This document shows, in pieces, positions 1-8,872 of a DNA stretch of 64,000 nt. Each line of letters starts with the position of its first letter. The stretch's first letter is position 1. The translations under genes and the position numbers were made by a program. The notes below the pieces were generated by a model, which ran no database searches, was not told the origin of the DNA, and was given only the letters and a program-made list of their open reading frames with translations. Source of the DNA: an uncultured Cryptobacterium sp. (GTDB lineage Bacteria > Actinomycetota > Coriobacteriia > Coriobacteriales > Eggerthellaceae); contig CATYOF010000007.1 of the NCBI GenBank assembly GCA_958410215.1, forward strand, positions 1-64,000. Direction: 5' to 3'.

Positions 1-324
1 AGCTCTCTTCGAACTTCGGTGTCGCTTGCGGCGGGGCCGCTCGCGCAAGGAGATAGTTTACTCTTTCGAAGTTTCAGTGTCAAGAACTTTTTTTAGAAAT
101 TTTTTCGAAAGTTGAAATTCACTTTACGAAGTTAATTTCTTAGTGCTTAAACACCGTATTCGGAGTAGTTAAAATCTCCTTCCCTCCTCAGAGGGTTTGT
201 ACATAGTACCAGTGCTTTTCAGAATTACTAGACTCTAAATTAGTTCTTCAAAATTTGTTCACAATGTTAATTGTTTCTGCTTGTTTCCTTGCATTTTGCC
301 AAAATTTATAACCTTCCCACATCG
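1..324. other. Non-coding left edge
   Basis: I see no convincing reading frame, RNA gene or terminator here. The stretch is AT-rich after about position 60 and contains several TTCGAA/CTTCGAA words near the left edge, which may belong to the control region of a gene lying outside the window. It lies 3' of the minus-strand gene ending at 325. Confidence 0.5.
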
Positions 325-729
325 TTACGGGCGGTCTTTTAAGCTTGCGTCATTCGGTTCTATGTTTGCTTCATTCGGTTCTACATACGTGTGATAGTAG
401 TGCATGGTGCAAGCAGCTTCTTTTTGCGTTCGGATGCGCAGTTCTGGGTCCTGTGTGGGACCAAAAAACTGGAGAGTATGCTGATAGAAATCAGCAGGGC
501 TAAATGGAACCTGAAGCATGCAGTATCTGTTTCCGAATCTGTAATTACTGTAGAAGGTCTTCGATTCGCCCAATTCCTTTTCATAGTCTTTCGGCTGATA
601 TTGATTCCATCGTTTGCCGGTGTATGCAATGCAATCAAGATTCAGCTGATGCATGATGTCAGTCTGCAGTTCCACAGGAACAAAGACGGTGTGCATGTCG
701 GTTTTTGGTAGTTCCCTAAAGGTAAGCAT
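325..729 (-). CDS. Hypothetical protein, 134 aa
   Basis: I do not recognise the family. The protein is soluble, aromatic-rich and has no signal peptide or membrane segment. The start is supported by GGAG placed 8 nt before the ATG. The C-terminus holds a short tandem duplication (EPNEAN then EPNDAS) encoded by an imperfect repeat of about 21 bp, so the tail has recently grown or slipped. It lies 34 nt downstream of the phosphoesterase gene on the same strand and may be co-transcribed with it. No function is proposed. Confidence 0.65.
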   Translation of the reverse strand: MLTFRELPKTDMHTVFVPVELQTDIMHQLNLDCIAYTGKRWNQYQPKDYEKELGESKTFYSNYRFGNRYCMLQVPFSPADFYQHTLQFFGPTQDPELRIRTQKEAACTMHYYHTYVEPNEANIEPNDASLKDRP

Positions 730-763
730 GATGGTGCTCCGTTGTTTTAACTTTCCGAATTAA

Positions 764-1387
764 TCATAGGTCTTCTAAGTAAAGATAACTAAAAGCATCA
801 TTTATTGGCTTTGCGCTATCGTATATTCCAACACTATTACTGTTATCTTTCGGAAGAGATACACTCCCTGGATTAAATACCCATACCTTACTGTCGTCTG
901 AAATTTGTTTTGCTACCGCATCTTTGTCCGAACCATCCGTAGATGCGCTCTTTCCCATTGCTTCATTTATCTTTATGTGAGTATGTCCATATATGAATGC
1001 TGAGCCTTCAGGCAATTGCGGCATGTTCATACTGCTTCCATGCAAACCAGTTCCATATATATGTCCATGGGTAAAAAATAGCGTACGTCCTTGATCATCA
1101 ACCATTTGCGCATAATCTGCCATGCAGGGAAAATCTAAAACCATTTGGTCCACTTCTGCATCGCAATTTCCCCGCACCGCAAGTACTTTGCCCGTTTTTG
1201 AAAGCTTATTAAGAAGCGTGATTACCTGTTTAGGATCGTATTCTTTAGGTAAATCATTGCGTGGACCATGATAAAGCAGATCCCCTAAAAGTACTATTTT
1301 ATCGGGTTGCTGTTGCTCTATTGCCTTTGCCAGGTACTTCGCCCAGTATGCCGACCCATGAATATCAGATGCAATTAGACATTTCAT
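764..1387 (-). CDS. Metallophosphoesterase, YfcE-like phosphodiesterase
   Basis: A 207-residue calcineurin-like metallophosphoesterase. The metal-binding motifs occur in the usual order: DIH near residue 8, GDLLYHG near 36, GNCD near 73, GH in FFTHGH, and GHTH near 136. This order and length match the YfcE/MJ0936 class, which hydrolyses phosphodiester bonds with two divalent metals in the cytoplasm. The natural substrate cannot be told from sequence. The start is supported by AAAGGGG upstream of the ATG. The acidic tail after residue 145 (KSASTDGSDKDAVAKQ) looks like a small loop insertion. The gene is followed on the same strand by the 134-residue hypothetical protein. Confidence 0.88.
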   Translation of the reverse strand: MKCLIASDIHGSAYWAKYLAKAIEQQQPDKIVLLGDLLYHGPRNDLPKEYDPKQVITLLNKLSKTGKVLAVRGNCDAEVDQMVLDFPCMADYAQMVDDQGRTLFFTHGHIYGTGLHGSSMNMPQLPEGSAFIYGHTHIKINEAMGKSASTDGSDKDAVAKQISDDSKVWVFNPGSVSLPKDNSNSVGIYDSAKPINDAFSYLYLEDL

Positions 1388-1639
1388 TTTGTCCCCTTTA
1401 AGTTGTGATTCTTAACCTTATTAAGTTGCAGCTCTTAACCCAAAGAAAAAAATATTCCAAAAAGAAATCTACCATAGAAGCACAAAACGACTGCCTCTCG
1501 CTAATTGTTACCAAATATAGGTCCATTGTCTGGTACCGTCATTGATAAGCAAATACCACTTTTAATTCGATCAAGATAAAAAGAGGCCCATCAGCTCGAA
1601 TCTTTCACTTCCGAAAGAAAAGCACAAAGGAGAGCCCCT

Positions 1640-2077
1640 ATGAACAACGTAATCGTCCGCACCTTATGCGCCATAGCTGGTCTTCTTTGCGCGGGAATCG
1701 GTATCATTGGAATGTTTGTTCCTGTACTCCCTACCACCCCTCTTCTTCTTTTAGCAGGGTTTCTTTTTGCCCGTTCATCCAAACGCCTCAACACGTGGCT
1801 GCGCGGAACAAAAGCATGGAAGACCTATGTGAACCCCTTCTTGATCAAGCAGGCAATTCCCGGTCCAACCAAAGCGCGCATACTCATTGTTTCTGGAACG
1901 GTTATGCTTATCAGCGCATTTGCCGTAAAGGATATAGCAGGAATAAATTTTGTAGTCTGGTTTGTTTTAGAGCTAGTAATGCTTTTGCTGTTGTACTTAA
2001 TGTTTGTGCGAATTCCGACAAAAAAGAATACTCGTTCATTTCGTTCAGCCCACTCGACACAAAATGCTGCAGAATAG
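1640..2077 (+). CDS. YbaN/DUF454 family inner-membrane protein
   Basis: A 145-residue membrane protein with the DUF454 pattern: an N-terminal hydrophobic segment rich in Gly (residues 8-30), then the family signature VPVLPTTPLLLLAGFLFARSS, and a helical pair near residues 80-120. The conserved block RSSKRLNTWL...KTYVNPF is also visible. An AAAGGAG ribosome-binding site precedes the ATG. The family's role is not established. It is convergent with the CoaX-like gene, with only 31 bp between the two stops. Confidence 0.87.
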   Translation: MNNVIVRTLCAIAGLLCAGIGIIGMFVPVLPTTPLLLLAGFLFARSSKRLNTWLRGTKAWKTYVNPFLIKQAIPGPTKARILIVSGTVMLISAFAVKDIAGINFVVWFVLELVMLLLLYLMFVRIPTKKNTRSFRSAHSTQNAAE

Positions 2078-2108
2078 CATTAAACGCGCTTCTGCTTAGT
2101 AATACAAA

Positions 2109-3005
2109 CTACTTAGTATTACGATCAAACAGTACTTTTAAACCATGAAGCGTCAAGTTATCAACCGTGTCTGTAACGGTTTGCGAAAGCACTTTTATAA
2201 GCTTCGCATCAGCACCAGCCGCAATGACTTTGGTCTTATACCCTAATTCTTGCCAAATATAAGATACCAACCCATCAATGCGTGCAACTTCGCCAAGAAC
2301 AACCCCTGATTGCATGGCAGCTCGAGTTGATTTTCCAATCACCGTAGTAGGAGCCTTGAGATCTACCACCGGTAATTTTGCCGCAGCAGCAGACAATCCT
2401 TTCGCTGACGATTCGAGCCCCGGAGCAATAATGCCTCCTACAAATTCGCCATTTTTGTCGATAACTTCAAATGTTGTAGTGGTTTCAAGGTTAACAACCA
2501 CCAACGGAGAACCAAACAGATCACGAGCGCCAATCATTTCAGCTATACGGTCGGCACCAAGCTCAGAAGGATCACTGTATCCTAATCGAATACCTGTTTT
2601 GAGCCCTGGTCCTATCTGTAATGGCGTGCGTCCACACTCCATAGTTAACGCACTCACCCAAGCTTTAGTAATAGGAGGAGCAACTGAAGCAATAATGCTT
2701 CCTTGTATATTTAGTTGCTCAAAATCAGCTTCTCCGGCAGAAACATCAGAAGTCTTTGTGTTTCCTGAAATAAAGCTTTGATTTTCACTTCCGTCCTGAT
2801 GTTGATTCTTTTTCAGATGCTGGCCTCTTTTTTGCTCTCTTTGCAAGGAAGCAAAAAAATTCATAAGAATAGTCTGCACTTCACTAACGGTAATAGTAGC
2901 AGGCGTAGTGACTGTCCATTTGGAAACCAGAGTATCGTGCTGATACAAACCAATTTTAGTAACCGTATTACCAATATTTACTGCCAGCATAGAAGTAACA
3001 GCCAT
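2109..3005 (-). CDS. CoaX-like (type III pantothenate kinase family) protein, altered motifs
   Basis: About 298 residues with the ASKHA/type III pantothenate kinase layout. Type III PanK phosphorylates pantothenate at the first step of CoA synthesis. The ATG at 3005 has GGGGA 8 nt upstream, so it is preferred over an upstream in-frame start at 3038. The family motifs can be lined up, but two are degraded: motif 1, normally DxGNT, reads NIGNT; the GADR motif is intact; and motif 3, normally DFGTATTFD, reads NLETTTTFE. A hydrophilic insertion of about 40 residues (Gln/Lys/Asn/Ser rich) sits after residue 55. The loss of phosphate-binding acids suggests a non-catalytic or altered paralogue, so I assign the fold, not the activity. 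Confidence 0.82.
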   Translation of the reverse strand: MAVTSMLAVNIGNTVTKIGLYQHDTLVSKWTVTTPATITVSEVQTILMNFFASLQREQKRGQHLKKNQHQDGSENQSFISGNTKTSDVSAGEADFEQLNIQGSIIASVAPPITKAWVSALTMECGRTPLQIGPGLKTGIRLGYSDPSELGADRIAEMIGARDLFGSPLVVVNLETTTTFEVIDKNGEFVGGIIAPGLESSAKGLSAAAAKLPVVDLKAPTTVIGKSTRAAMQSGVVLGEVARIDGLVSYIWQELGYKTKVIAAGADAKLIKVLSQTVTDTVDNLTLHGLKVLFDRNTK

Positions 3006-3206
3006 TACTAATCCCCATTTTCTGATAAACAAACCCACACATCATATTTAAAGCATTACCGTAAAGATGAATACGTAAACACTCTAGCGACCACAAAGCA
3101 ATTCAGGAAGTCATGACATCTTAGTCATGCAATCTTTGGGTTTATTATTCCCATCCATAGAGCTATCGTTTTACTCTAAATGCCACCCCTAGGACATACT
3201 GAGCAT

Positions 3207-4007
3207 TTAGATTCCCTGTTCATGCACAGAAACATTAACCCACTGTGTTTGCGTTACATTCGCTCCCGAAAAAATACCTATATCGAGCATGCAATCCCTA
3301 TAGTCACGACCATGCGCAATAGTAATGTAATTATCATCAATCAATCGATTGTGCGTTGGATCGAGACCTACCCATCTTCCTTCGTGATAAATTTCAACCC
3401 AAGCATGAGTTGCCCCTTCGCCGCCAAGCATGCCCGCAATATAACGGGAAGCCAATCCGAGGTTTCGACATACCGCCAACATAACATGTGCGTAATCCTG
3501 ACAAACACCCTTACCCTGCGCAAGTGCCTCTTCGGCAGTCGTTTTGATAGTGGTAGAACCAGGAGTATAGGTAAAAGCCTTATAGACCTCATCCATGATT
3601 TCGCAAGCAACTTCAATAGGTGAAGCTTCAGCAGGCAAAGCAGCAATGCGCGCTTTGCATATCTCAGATAAATGCTCAAGAGAAGGGCCTGGCATCGTAA
3701 GCGCTGAATTAAAACGGTAAAGTGGCTTGAACTGTTCTGACTTGGTATTTTCATTGTCCACAAACGCTATGCCCGAAACGTGATAGCTAAACACTTCATG
3801 AGGTTCGGGAATAGTACCAGTTACCACAACTGAATCAAAAGAGTCGATTTGTTTTTCGAGTTTTGTATCGGGCTCCAAGCTCATTTCCACATCAACAATC
3901 TGCTGACGCGGACCCGTTGCGGGAATGCAGCGCAGTTGAAACTTATGATCAGTAACAGGATGGCTGAAGGTAAGCTTCATTTGATAATCAAATTCAAGCT
4001 TTTTCAT
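3207..4007 (-). CDS. Transglutaminase-like cysteine protease-fold protein
   Basis: A 266-residue protein with an N-terminal beta-rich domain (about residues 1-120) and a transglutaminase-like core. The Cys-His-Asp triad is visible as GVCQDYAH near 168, THAWVE near 206 and LDPTHN near 219. Proteins of this class found next to circularly permuted ATP-grasp/alpha-E proteins are thought to process or transfer peptide amide bonds (the amidoligase gene clusters described by Iyer and Aravind). The ATG is preceded by GGGAG. It lies 110 bp downstream of that ATP-grasp gene on the same strand, so an operon is likely. The substrate is unknown. Confidence 0.9.
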   Translation of the reverse strand: MKKLEFDYQMKLTFSHPVTDHKFQLRCIPATGPRQQIVDVEMSLEPDTKLEKQIDSFDSVVVTGTIPEPHEVFSYHVSGIAFVDNENTKSEQFKPLYRFNSALTMPGPSLEHLSEICKARIAALPAEASPIEVACEIMDEVYKAFTYTPGSTTIKTTAEEALAQGKGVCQDYAHVMLAVCRNLGLASRYIAGMLGGEGATHAWVEIYHEGRWVGLDPTHNRLIDDNYITIAHGRDYRDCMLDIGIFSGANVTQTQWVNVSVHEQGI

Positions 4008-4117
4008 ACCACTCTCCCTATTCGTTCAATGCTGACGAACAATCTTACCACTACTTTAAGGCCAAAACCTTACCTTGGTTTAGACTTGCCTCTCGGGAAG
4101 ATTTTTTCAGGCACACT

Positions 4118-6346
4118 TTATGGGCGAGCGGCATCCATGTCCATTGAATTCAGCAAGAACCCCGCATCTGGGTCAAACGCAACGACGCGATCATCGAAAT
4201 CACTGATTAGTTCAGCTAGTTCTTCGGCTCGCTTTTCATATCCTCGGCAGGGTAATTGACCGATAAGCCAATGGGAGCTGTCGGCAAAGCACTGCGGCAG
4301 GGGAAGATCATCAAGTGAGCGTACATACGTCGTTAGTTTTCTCATGGGCGGACGTAAAACTTCATCACTGAATCGAAAGCGTGTGTACAGATCAATACGC
4401 TCCAGATACTTACCTAAGAACAAAAACGATTTCATGGTTGGTTCTACCGAAGAGTTTTCTACTCCACCCCAAAATGCGAGCATATCGTCGGTAATATCGC
4501 GAAGATCATATACATCTTCTGCCGCATTCGCATGATGTGCCGCGTCCGCAATAGCACTTAAAGCAAGTTCAATGTATTGAAGCAGACGAGATCCTAATTC
4601 TGGACGGAGAATTACAGCGTTATAAAATGCAGAAATAATGGCGCTGCGAACCGAATCGCGATTGGTTTTGTCGTATAGAAAGTTCTGAATAAACGCATCG
4701 AAATCTTCGAAGTCTTCAGGTAAATCGAGCGCGCGAGCAAAAGGTCGGAAAGCATCAATATCGGTATCCATAACCCGATCGTAAAAAGGGAAAAATGCAC
4801 TCAAAGTGGTAAATACCCGCTCGGTATATCTTCCCAACCAAAATAAGTTTTCTGCCTTCGAAGCAGTGACATGAGCCAAGCTCCTGTAGTTTTTACGCCC
4901 AATTTCCGTTCGCACACGTTCACGCGTAAGAGCAGCTTTTTGCTGAAATTCATCGGATGCAAGTACCCACGTATCCTTAAATCCTCCACCTTGAGAAGAA
5001 TTCACAATCATTTCTCCAGGCACTGAAGAATAACGAGTTAGACCCGAATACCATACATGGGTGTTTTGCCCCGTGAGAACAAAAGCGCGTAAATCGCATT
5101 TTCGAGGAGAAACTTCTCCTGTTTTTTCATCGATAACATCAATATCCCGAAAATGAATAACCTCTTGGGCAATAAATCGACGAGGATCAGCCTTGATTCG
5201 ATCAGCAAGTTCTTCACGCTGCATCTTGTCCAAACTAGAACCAAACACGACCCCGTAACCGCCCGCTTCTGCAACATCTTTGATAACCAATTCGCCAAGA
5301 CGGCTTAGCACTTCTTTTCTATCTTTCTCAAAAAGAGGCATATATGTTGGAGCGTTTTGCAGAATAGGCTTTTCGTTCAAATAGTATTCGACCATTCTTG
5401 GAACAAAATAATAGACAGCCTTGTCATCTGCTACTCCATTACCTAAAGCATTCACGATGGCAACATTTCCAGCACGGTATGCCCCTAAAATGCCTGGTAC
5501 CCCAATCACTGAATCAGGATTAAATGCAAATGGATCTAGGTATTCGTCTGACAAGCGTCGATACACCACACCAACACGATGGTGGCATCCTGAATAGTCT
5601 CGCAAATATACTTTATTGTCTAAAACTTCAAGATCTTCAGGGAACACCAACTCTGCCCCTGTTTTTTCGGCAAGATAAGCGTGCTCAAAAAACGCAGAGT
5701 TGAAGCGCCCCGGACTGAGCACTACGGCAATCCCTTCAGTGGAAACAAAATCCATAGTTTTACGCAAAAGACGCGGATAGTCGCGATTGTCTCTTAAGCT
5801 CACATCGCGAAACAATTTTGGATCGGCACGACGTTCTATGTCTCGAACAAACAAAGGATAGCTTGCTCCTGATGGAATACGAAGATTATCTTCTAGCACC
5901 CACCAGCGACCATCTTCACCTTGAACTAAATCTTCACCAGCAATATGAGCAAAAACTCCGCCAGGCGGTGTTACTCCATTTACCTGAGGAAGGTACCCTG
6001 GAGAGGTGTAAACAAACTCTTCGGGGATTACTCCATCATGAATAATGTTTTTATCGGAATAAATATCACGTAGAAAAGCGTTAAGGGCATTAACGCGCTG
6101 CTTAAGACCACGTTCCAATTCGTCATATTCATCCGAAGCGATTATGCGAGGAATAGGGTCATAGGGGAATAATCGGTCATGGTATTCTCCGTCATGATAG
6201 ATTCCAAAACGAACACCATTGCGCGCTAATTCGCGATTGATCGATTCCCTTCGATTGACCAGTTCTTTAGCTAATGCACGAGCAGCAGTTTCCATTAGTA
6301 ACCCGACCTTATCCCCTAGTGCCTGTTCTTTATGTAAAAGATGCAC
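4118..6346 (-). CDS. Circularly permuted ATP-grasp protein fused to alpha-E domain
   Basis: A two-domain protein of about 742 residues. Residues about 20-470 match the circularly permuted ATP-grasp family (PYDPIPRII, VNGVTPPGG, VLEDNLRIPSGASYP, VLSPGRFNSAFFEHAYLA, GVVYRRL, VNALGNGVADDKAVYYFVP, GGYGVVFG, LRAFVL). Residues about 485-735 form the helical alpha-E domain (SKAENLFWLGRYTER...FLFLGKYLERID). The family is predicted to form amide or peptide bonds using ATP. The start is uncertain. GTG at 6346 has AGAGGG seven bases upstream; ATG at 6295 is the alternative. An extended reading frame to 6514 crosses a perfect hairpin and is unlikely to be translated. It pairs with the downstream transglutaminase gene. 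Confidence 0.92.
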   Translation of the reverse strand: MHLLHKEQALGDKVGLLMETAARALAKELVNRRESINRELARNGVRFGIYHDGEYHDRLFPYDPIPRIIASDEYDELERGLKQRVNALNAFLRDIYSDKNIIHDGVIPEEFVYTSPGYLPQVNGVTPPGGVFAHIAGEDLVQGEDGRWWVLEDNLRIPSGASYPLFVRDIERRADPKLFRDVSLRDNRDYPRLLRKTMDFVSTEGIAVVLSPGRFNSAFFEHAYLAEKTGAELVFPEDLEVLDNKVYLRDYSGCHHRVGVVYRRLSDEYLDPFAFNPDSVIGVPGILGAYRAGNVAIVNALGNGVADDKAVYYFVPRMVEYYLNEKPILQNAPTYMPLFEKDRKEVLSRLGELVIKDVAEAGGYGVVFGSSLDKMQREELADRIKADPRRFIAQEVIHFRDIDVIDEKTGEVSPRKCDLRAFVLTGQNTHVWYSGLTRYSSVPGEMIVNSSQGGGFKDTWVLASDEFQQKAALTRERVRTEIGRKNYRSLAHVTASKAENLFWLGRYTERVFTTLSAFFPFYDRVMDTDIDAFRPFARALDLPEDFEDFDAFIQNFLYDKTNRDSVRSAIISAFYNAVILRPELGSRLLQYIELALSAIADAAHHANAAEDVYDLRDITDDMLAFWGGVENSSVEPTMKSFLFLGKYLERIDLYTRFRFSDEVLRPPMRKLTTYVRSLDDLPLPQCFADSSHWLIGQLPCRGYEKRAEELAELISDFDDRVVAFDPDAGFLLNSMDMDAARP

Positions 6347-6363
6347 CTTTACACCCTCTATAC

Positions 6364-6400
6364 AAAAGTGCACTCCTTTAGTGTAATGGAGTGCACTTTT
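6364..6400 (-). terminator. Perfect 13-bp hairpin between SDR and ATP-grasp genes
   Basis: The arms AAAAGTGCACTCC and GGAGTGCACTTTT pair perfectly around an 11-nt loop. The hairpin lies 92 bp after the SDR stop and ends about 6 nt before the probable ribosome-binding site of the ATP-grasp gene. It is most simply the rho-independent terminator of the SDR gene. Being symmetrical and so close to the next start, it could instead be a leader structure or protein-binding palindrome. Confidence 0.65.
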
Positions 6401-6491
6401 CCTTAAACAGGAACACTTGATAAGACTCAAGCTTTTTACAAAAAGGAAACTAATCGCTAACTTAACTGCAGCAATCTCTAAACAATAAAGA

Positions 6492-7265
6492 TTACATACA
6501 GGTATAGCCACCATCTACGGGAACCATAATGCCCGTCACATAAGAAGAAGCAGGAGAAGCTAAGAATAGAACAGCAGTATCAAGTTCACCTTCTTCGCCA
6601 TAACGCTCTGCTGGAATCATGGTTCGCGCGTTCGCCTGGAAGAAGTCGCTGTCTAAGGTTTCTTTAGTAAGAGGTGTATAGAAATAGCCAGGGCAAATTG
6701 CATTTACATTAATACCCTTTGCAGACCATTCTGCTGCTAAAGCACGAGTTAGATTTACCACACCACCCTTTGCGGCATGATAAGGTGCAGAGCCAGCAAC
6801 TTTATTACCCACTAAACCATACATAGAGGCAATATTAATAATACGGCCATAACCAGCAGGAATCATTGCTTGCTTAGCTACCGCACGAGCAACCTTGAAG
6901 GTACCAAACAAATCGATATCCATTTCCCCTGCAAACTGCTCATCGGTAATATCTTCTGCAGGAGCAACAGCGCCAGTACCAGCATTGTTAACTAAAATAT
7001 CGATACGACCATACTTTTCCATAACCTTCGCTACGGTTTCGTTAACCATTTCGGTATCAGTAATATCGCAACGAATAGGGTAGGTATCTACACCAAATTC
7101 TTCATTAAGCTGCTTCGCTACTTCTTCGATTTTCTCTTGACGACGAGCAATAGGAACAATGGTGCATCCCTGACTGGCTAACGCCTTTGCCATCTGTACA
7201 CCAAGCCCACCAGAGCAACCCGTGACAATAGCAACACGTCCTGTAAGATCAAAGTAGTTCTTCAT
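6492..7265 (-). CDS. Short-chain dehydrogenase/reductase
   Basis: A 257-residue classical SDR. The NAD(P)-binding TGCSGGLG is near residue 15, NNAG near 92, catalytic Ser in NIASM near 145, and the Tyr/Lys pair in PYHAAKG near 162. The C-terminal PVDGGYTCM is typical of the gluconate 5-dehydrogenase / 3-oxoacyl-ACP reductase / hydroxysteroid dehydrogenase branch. The substrate cannot be chosen from motifs alone. The R at the end of the second strand (ARRQEK) favours NADP(H), by inference. It is monocistronic or first in a short unit: a perfect hairpin follows at 6364-6400. Confidence 0.9.
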   Translation of the reverse strand: MKNYFDLTGRVAIVTGCSGGLGVQMAKALASQGCTIVPIARRQEKIEEVAKQLNEEFGVDTYPIRCDITDTEMVNETVAKVMEKYGRIDILVNNAGTGAVAPAEDITDEQFAGEMDIDLFGTFKVARAVAKQAMIPAGYGRIINIASMYGLVGNKVAGSAPYHAAKGGVVNLTRALAAEWSAKGINVNAICPGYFYTPLTKETLDSDFFQANARTMIPAERYGEEGELDTAVLFLASPASSYVTGIMVPVDGGYTCM

Positions 7266-7432
7266 TTGTAGCGCTCCAATCCACTCAAAGAAGGTTATGA
7301 TGCTTTACCTTACTAAAGTAGCCCAGTTCGCTATCGTGAAAATATTTTAAGTGGCTTTACTTTTTCGGGAATTACCCTAAAAAACGACGCTCATACAAAA
7401 AGGTTGCGCAGAAAATAGAAATGCATAGAAAT

Positions 7433-7461
7433 ACGGGGCTCGTCCTTACAACAAGCCCCGT
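7433..7461 (-). terminator. Rho-independent terminator of the lipoprotein gene
   Basis: ACGGGGCT and AGCCCCGT form an 8-bp GC-rich stem with a 13-nt loop, 39 bp after the stop of the minus-strand lipoprotein gene. It is followed on that strand by an AT-rich stretch. Confidence 0.65.
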
Positions 7462-7499
7462 GAAAATTACTCATTCTATTGTTGTATTGTTTCTATTCG

Positions 7500-8060
7500 T
7501 TAGTCATCTACTCCAAAACGAGTTTCTAATTTATCTTGCGCGGTATCAAGACGTTCTTCAATTTGTTCTAACTGAAGCTCAAGAGAACGATAGTCGTCCC
7601 ACGATAACGATCCGGAACGGTATTCCCCTTCTTGTTGGTCTTCGTAGGTATCCATCTCAAGCTCAAGAGCATTAAATTCGCTATCAAACTCGAAATAACT
7701 ATCAATTCGTGCATCCCTATCCTTGGGAACTTCAGCTGCTTCTGCACGAGAAATTAAATCATCGGCACGATCGCTAAATTCCTGTACCGTAGCATTGTCA
7801 TAGGTTGTTTTGTCCTGAGTAGCTTGATCCTGCTTTTGAGATTCATCGCTCGCAGCCTTATCATCGGTTGTTGCGTCAGATACATCCTGCTCGTTTTGCA
7901 GACGTTCCACTTCTGCTTCAAGCTCAGCAATACGCTGCTCATCGCTATTGTTGTTGCATCCAGCAAGAAATAGAACTACTCCAAAAGACAGCAAAACCGT
8001 TAAACAAAGCAGTACCACATTTCTGAAGGGGGTTTGCTTTGATGTTTTTTGAGCAATCAT
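7500..8060 (-). CDS. Putative lipoprotein with coiled coil
   Basis: A 186-residue protein with a basic N-terminus, a hydrophobic segment (residues 14-33) and a lipobox LAGC, so Cys-35 is the likely lipid-modified residue of an exported lipoprotein. Immediately after it come a short coiled coil (IAELEAEVERLQNEQ), an acidic Asp/Gln/Lys linker, and two further charged helices. There is no recognisable enzymatic domain. AGGAGG precedes the ATG at good spacing. It may be a structural or regulatory envelope protein; function is not assigned. Confidence 0.8.
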   Translation of the reverse strand: MIAQKTSKQTPFRNVVLLCLTVLLSFGVVLFLAGCNNNSDEQRIAELEAEVERLQNEQDVSDATTDDKAASDESQKQDQATQDKTTYDNATVQEFSDRADDLISRAEAAEVPKDRDARIDSYFEFDSEFNALELEMDTYEDQQEGEYRSGSLSWDDYRSLELQLEQIEERLDTAQDKLETRFGVDD

Positions 8061-8210
8061 GGCAATGACCTCCTAAAACATAAATGTTACTATGAAAGTA
8101 ACATAATTGAGTGAAGGTAATTTTGCAACACTTTTTAACTATTCGTTACTTTTCTTGTCTTATTTTGGCGGTAAAGACGAAAACACTTATTTGCTGCAAC
8201 TATCAAAGGT

Positions 8211-8241
8211 TGCTTTGCAGGGTTTTGCAAGGTTTTATAAT
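8211..8241 (+). promoter_or_regulatory. Candidate sigma-70 promoter of the thioesterase gene
   Basis: TATAAT at 8236-8241 is a perfect -10 element, with TTGCTT 19 bp upstream as a weak -35. It lies 46 bp before the thioesterase start, and it supports that start over an upstream in-frame one at 8107. Confidence 0.45.
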
Positions 8242-8286
8242 ACTGAGTTGGAATTATATATCCTGCTGAATAGGAAAGGATTTCAA

Positions 8287-8691
8287 ATGGTTCCCGAAAA
8301 TCCTACACTTGAACAGCTCGAAGCGGAGTTTTACAAAGATCAATTCGCTACCCATGCAGCTCATTGCCGAATTATTGAAGGCAAAAAAGGTTATGCTGTT
8401 TGCGAAATGCCTATAGAAACCATACATCGAAACGGTATGGGCAATGTTATGGGCGGAGCCATTTTTACCTTAGCTGATTTTGCCCTTGCTATTGCCGGAA
8501 ACGTAGGACAGCCCCCTACGGTTTCTGTCACTCACTCCATCGATTTTTTCCGCCCAAGCAAAGGCACCAAGCTTATTGCAACTGCTCGCTGCAACAAAGC
8601 CGGAAGTCGACTCGCCTTTTTCACGGTAGATATTGCTGATGATTTAGGAAAAAACATTGCACGTATGACCGCCACGTGCGCACGCGTATAA
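8287..8691 (+). CDS. PaaI-family hotdog thioesterase
   Basis: A 134-residue hotdog-fold protein of the PaaI/YdiI acyl-CoA thioesterase group. The signature HRNGMGNVMGGAIFTLADFA is seen, with the Asp in the central helix, followed by SVTHSIDFFRPSKG and the last strand IARMTATCARV. Such enzymes hydrolyse acyl- or aryl-CoA thioesters in the cytoplasm. The frame stays open to 8107 upstream. The ATG at 8287 has AGGAAAGGA in front and a TATAAT box 46 bp upstream, so I take it as the start. No neighbour indicates the substrate. Confidence 0.87.
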   Translation: MVPENPTLEQLEAEFYKDQFATHAAHCRIIEGKKGYAVCEMPIETIHRNGMGNVMGGAIFTLADFALAIAGNVGQPPTVSVTHSIDFFRPSKGTKLIATARCNKAGSRLAFFTVDIADDLGKNIARMTATCARV

Positions 8692-8741
8692 ATAGGAGTT
8701 ACCGCGCACAGCATACATTGCATACCTATATAGCACATGAA

Positions 8742-8793
8742 ACACACCAATACGCACAACACTTAACACACACCAAAACGCACAATGCTTAAT
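8742..8793 (+). repeat. Tandem 26-bp direct repeat, two units
   Basis: Units 8742-8767 and 8768-8793 match at most positions (core ACACACCAAxACGCACAA, then CTTAA). They lie between the thioesterase and the membrane-protein gene. No function is apparent. Confidence 0.7.
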
Positions 8794-8872
8794 ATATCAG
8801 GGTCGTTTCGAAGAAACACAAGCAAGCAGACGCTCTTATCAAGCACTCTTACCTACACAAAGGATTTTCATT

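Noticed and set aside
6347..6514. N-terminal extension of the ATP-grasp protein to 6514
   Set aside because: It would be translated through a 13-bp perfect hairpin and overlap the SDR gene end; the extension has no family similarity.
8107..8286. Upstream extension of the thioesterase
   Set aside because: A TATAAT box lies inside it and the ATG at 8287 has AGGAAAGGA; family members start at the latter.
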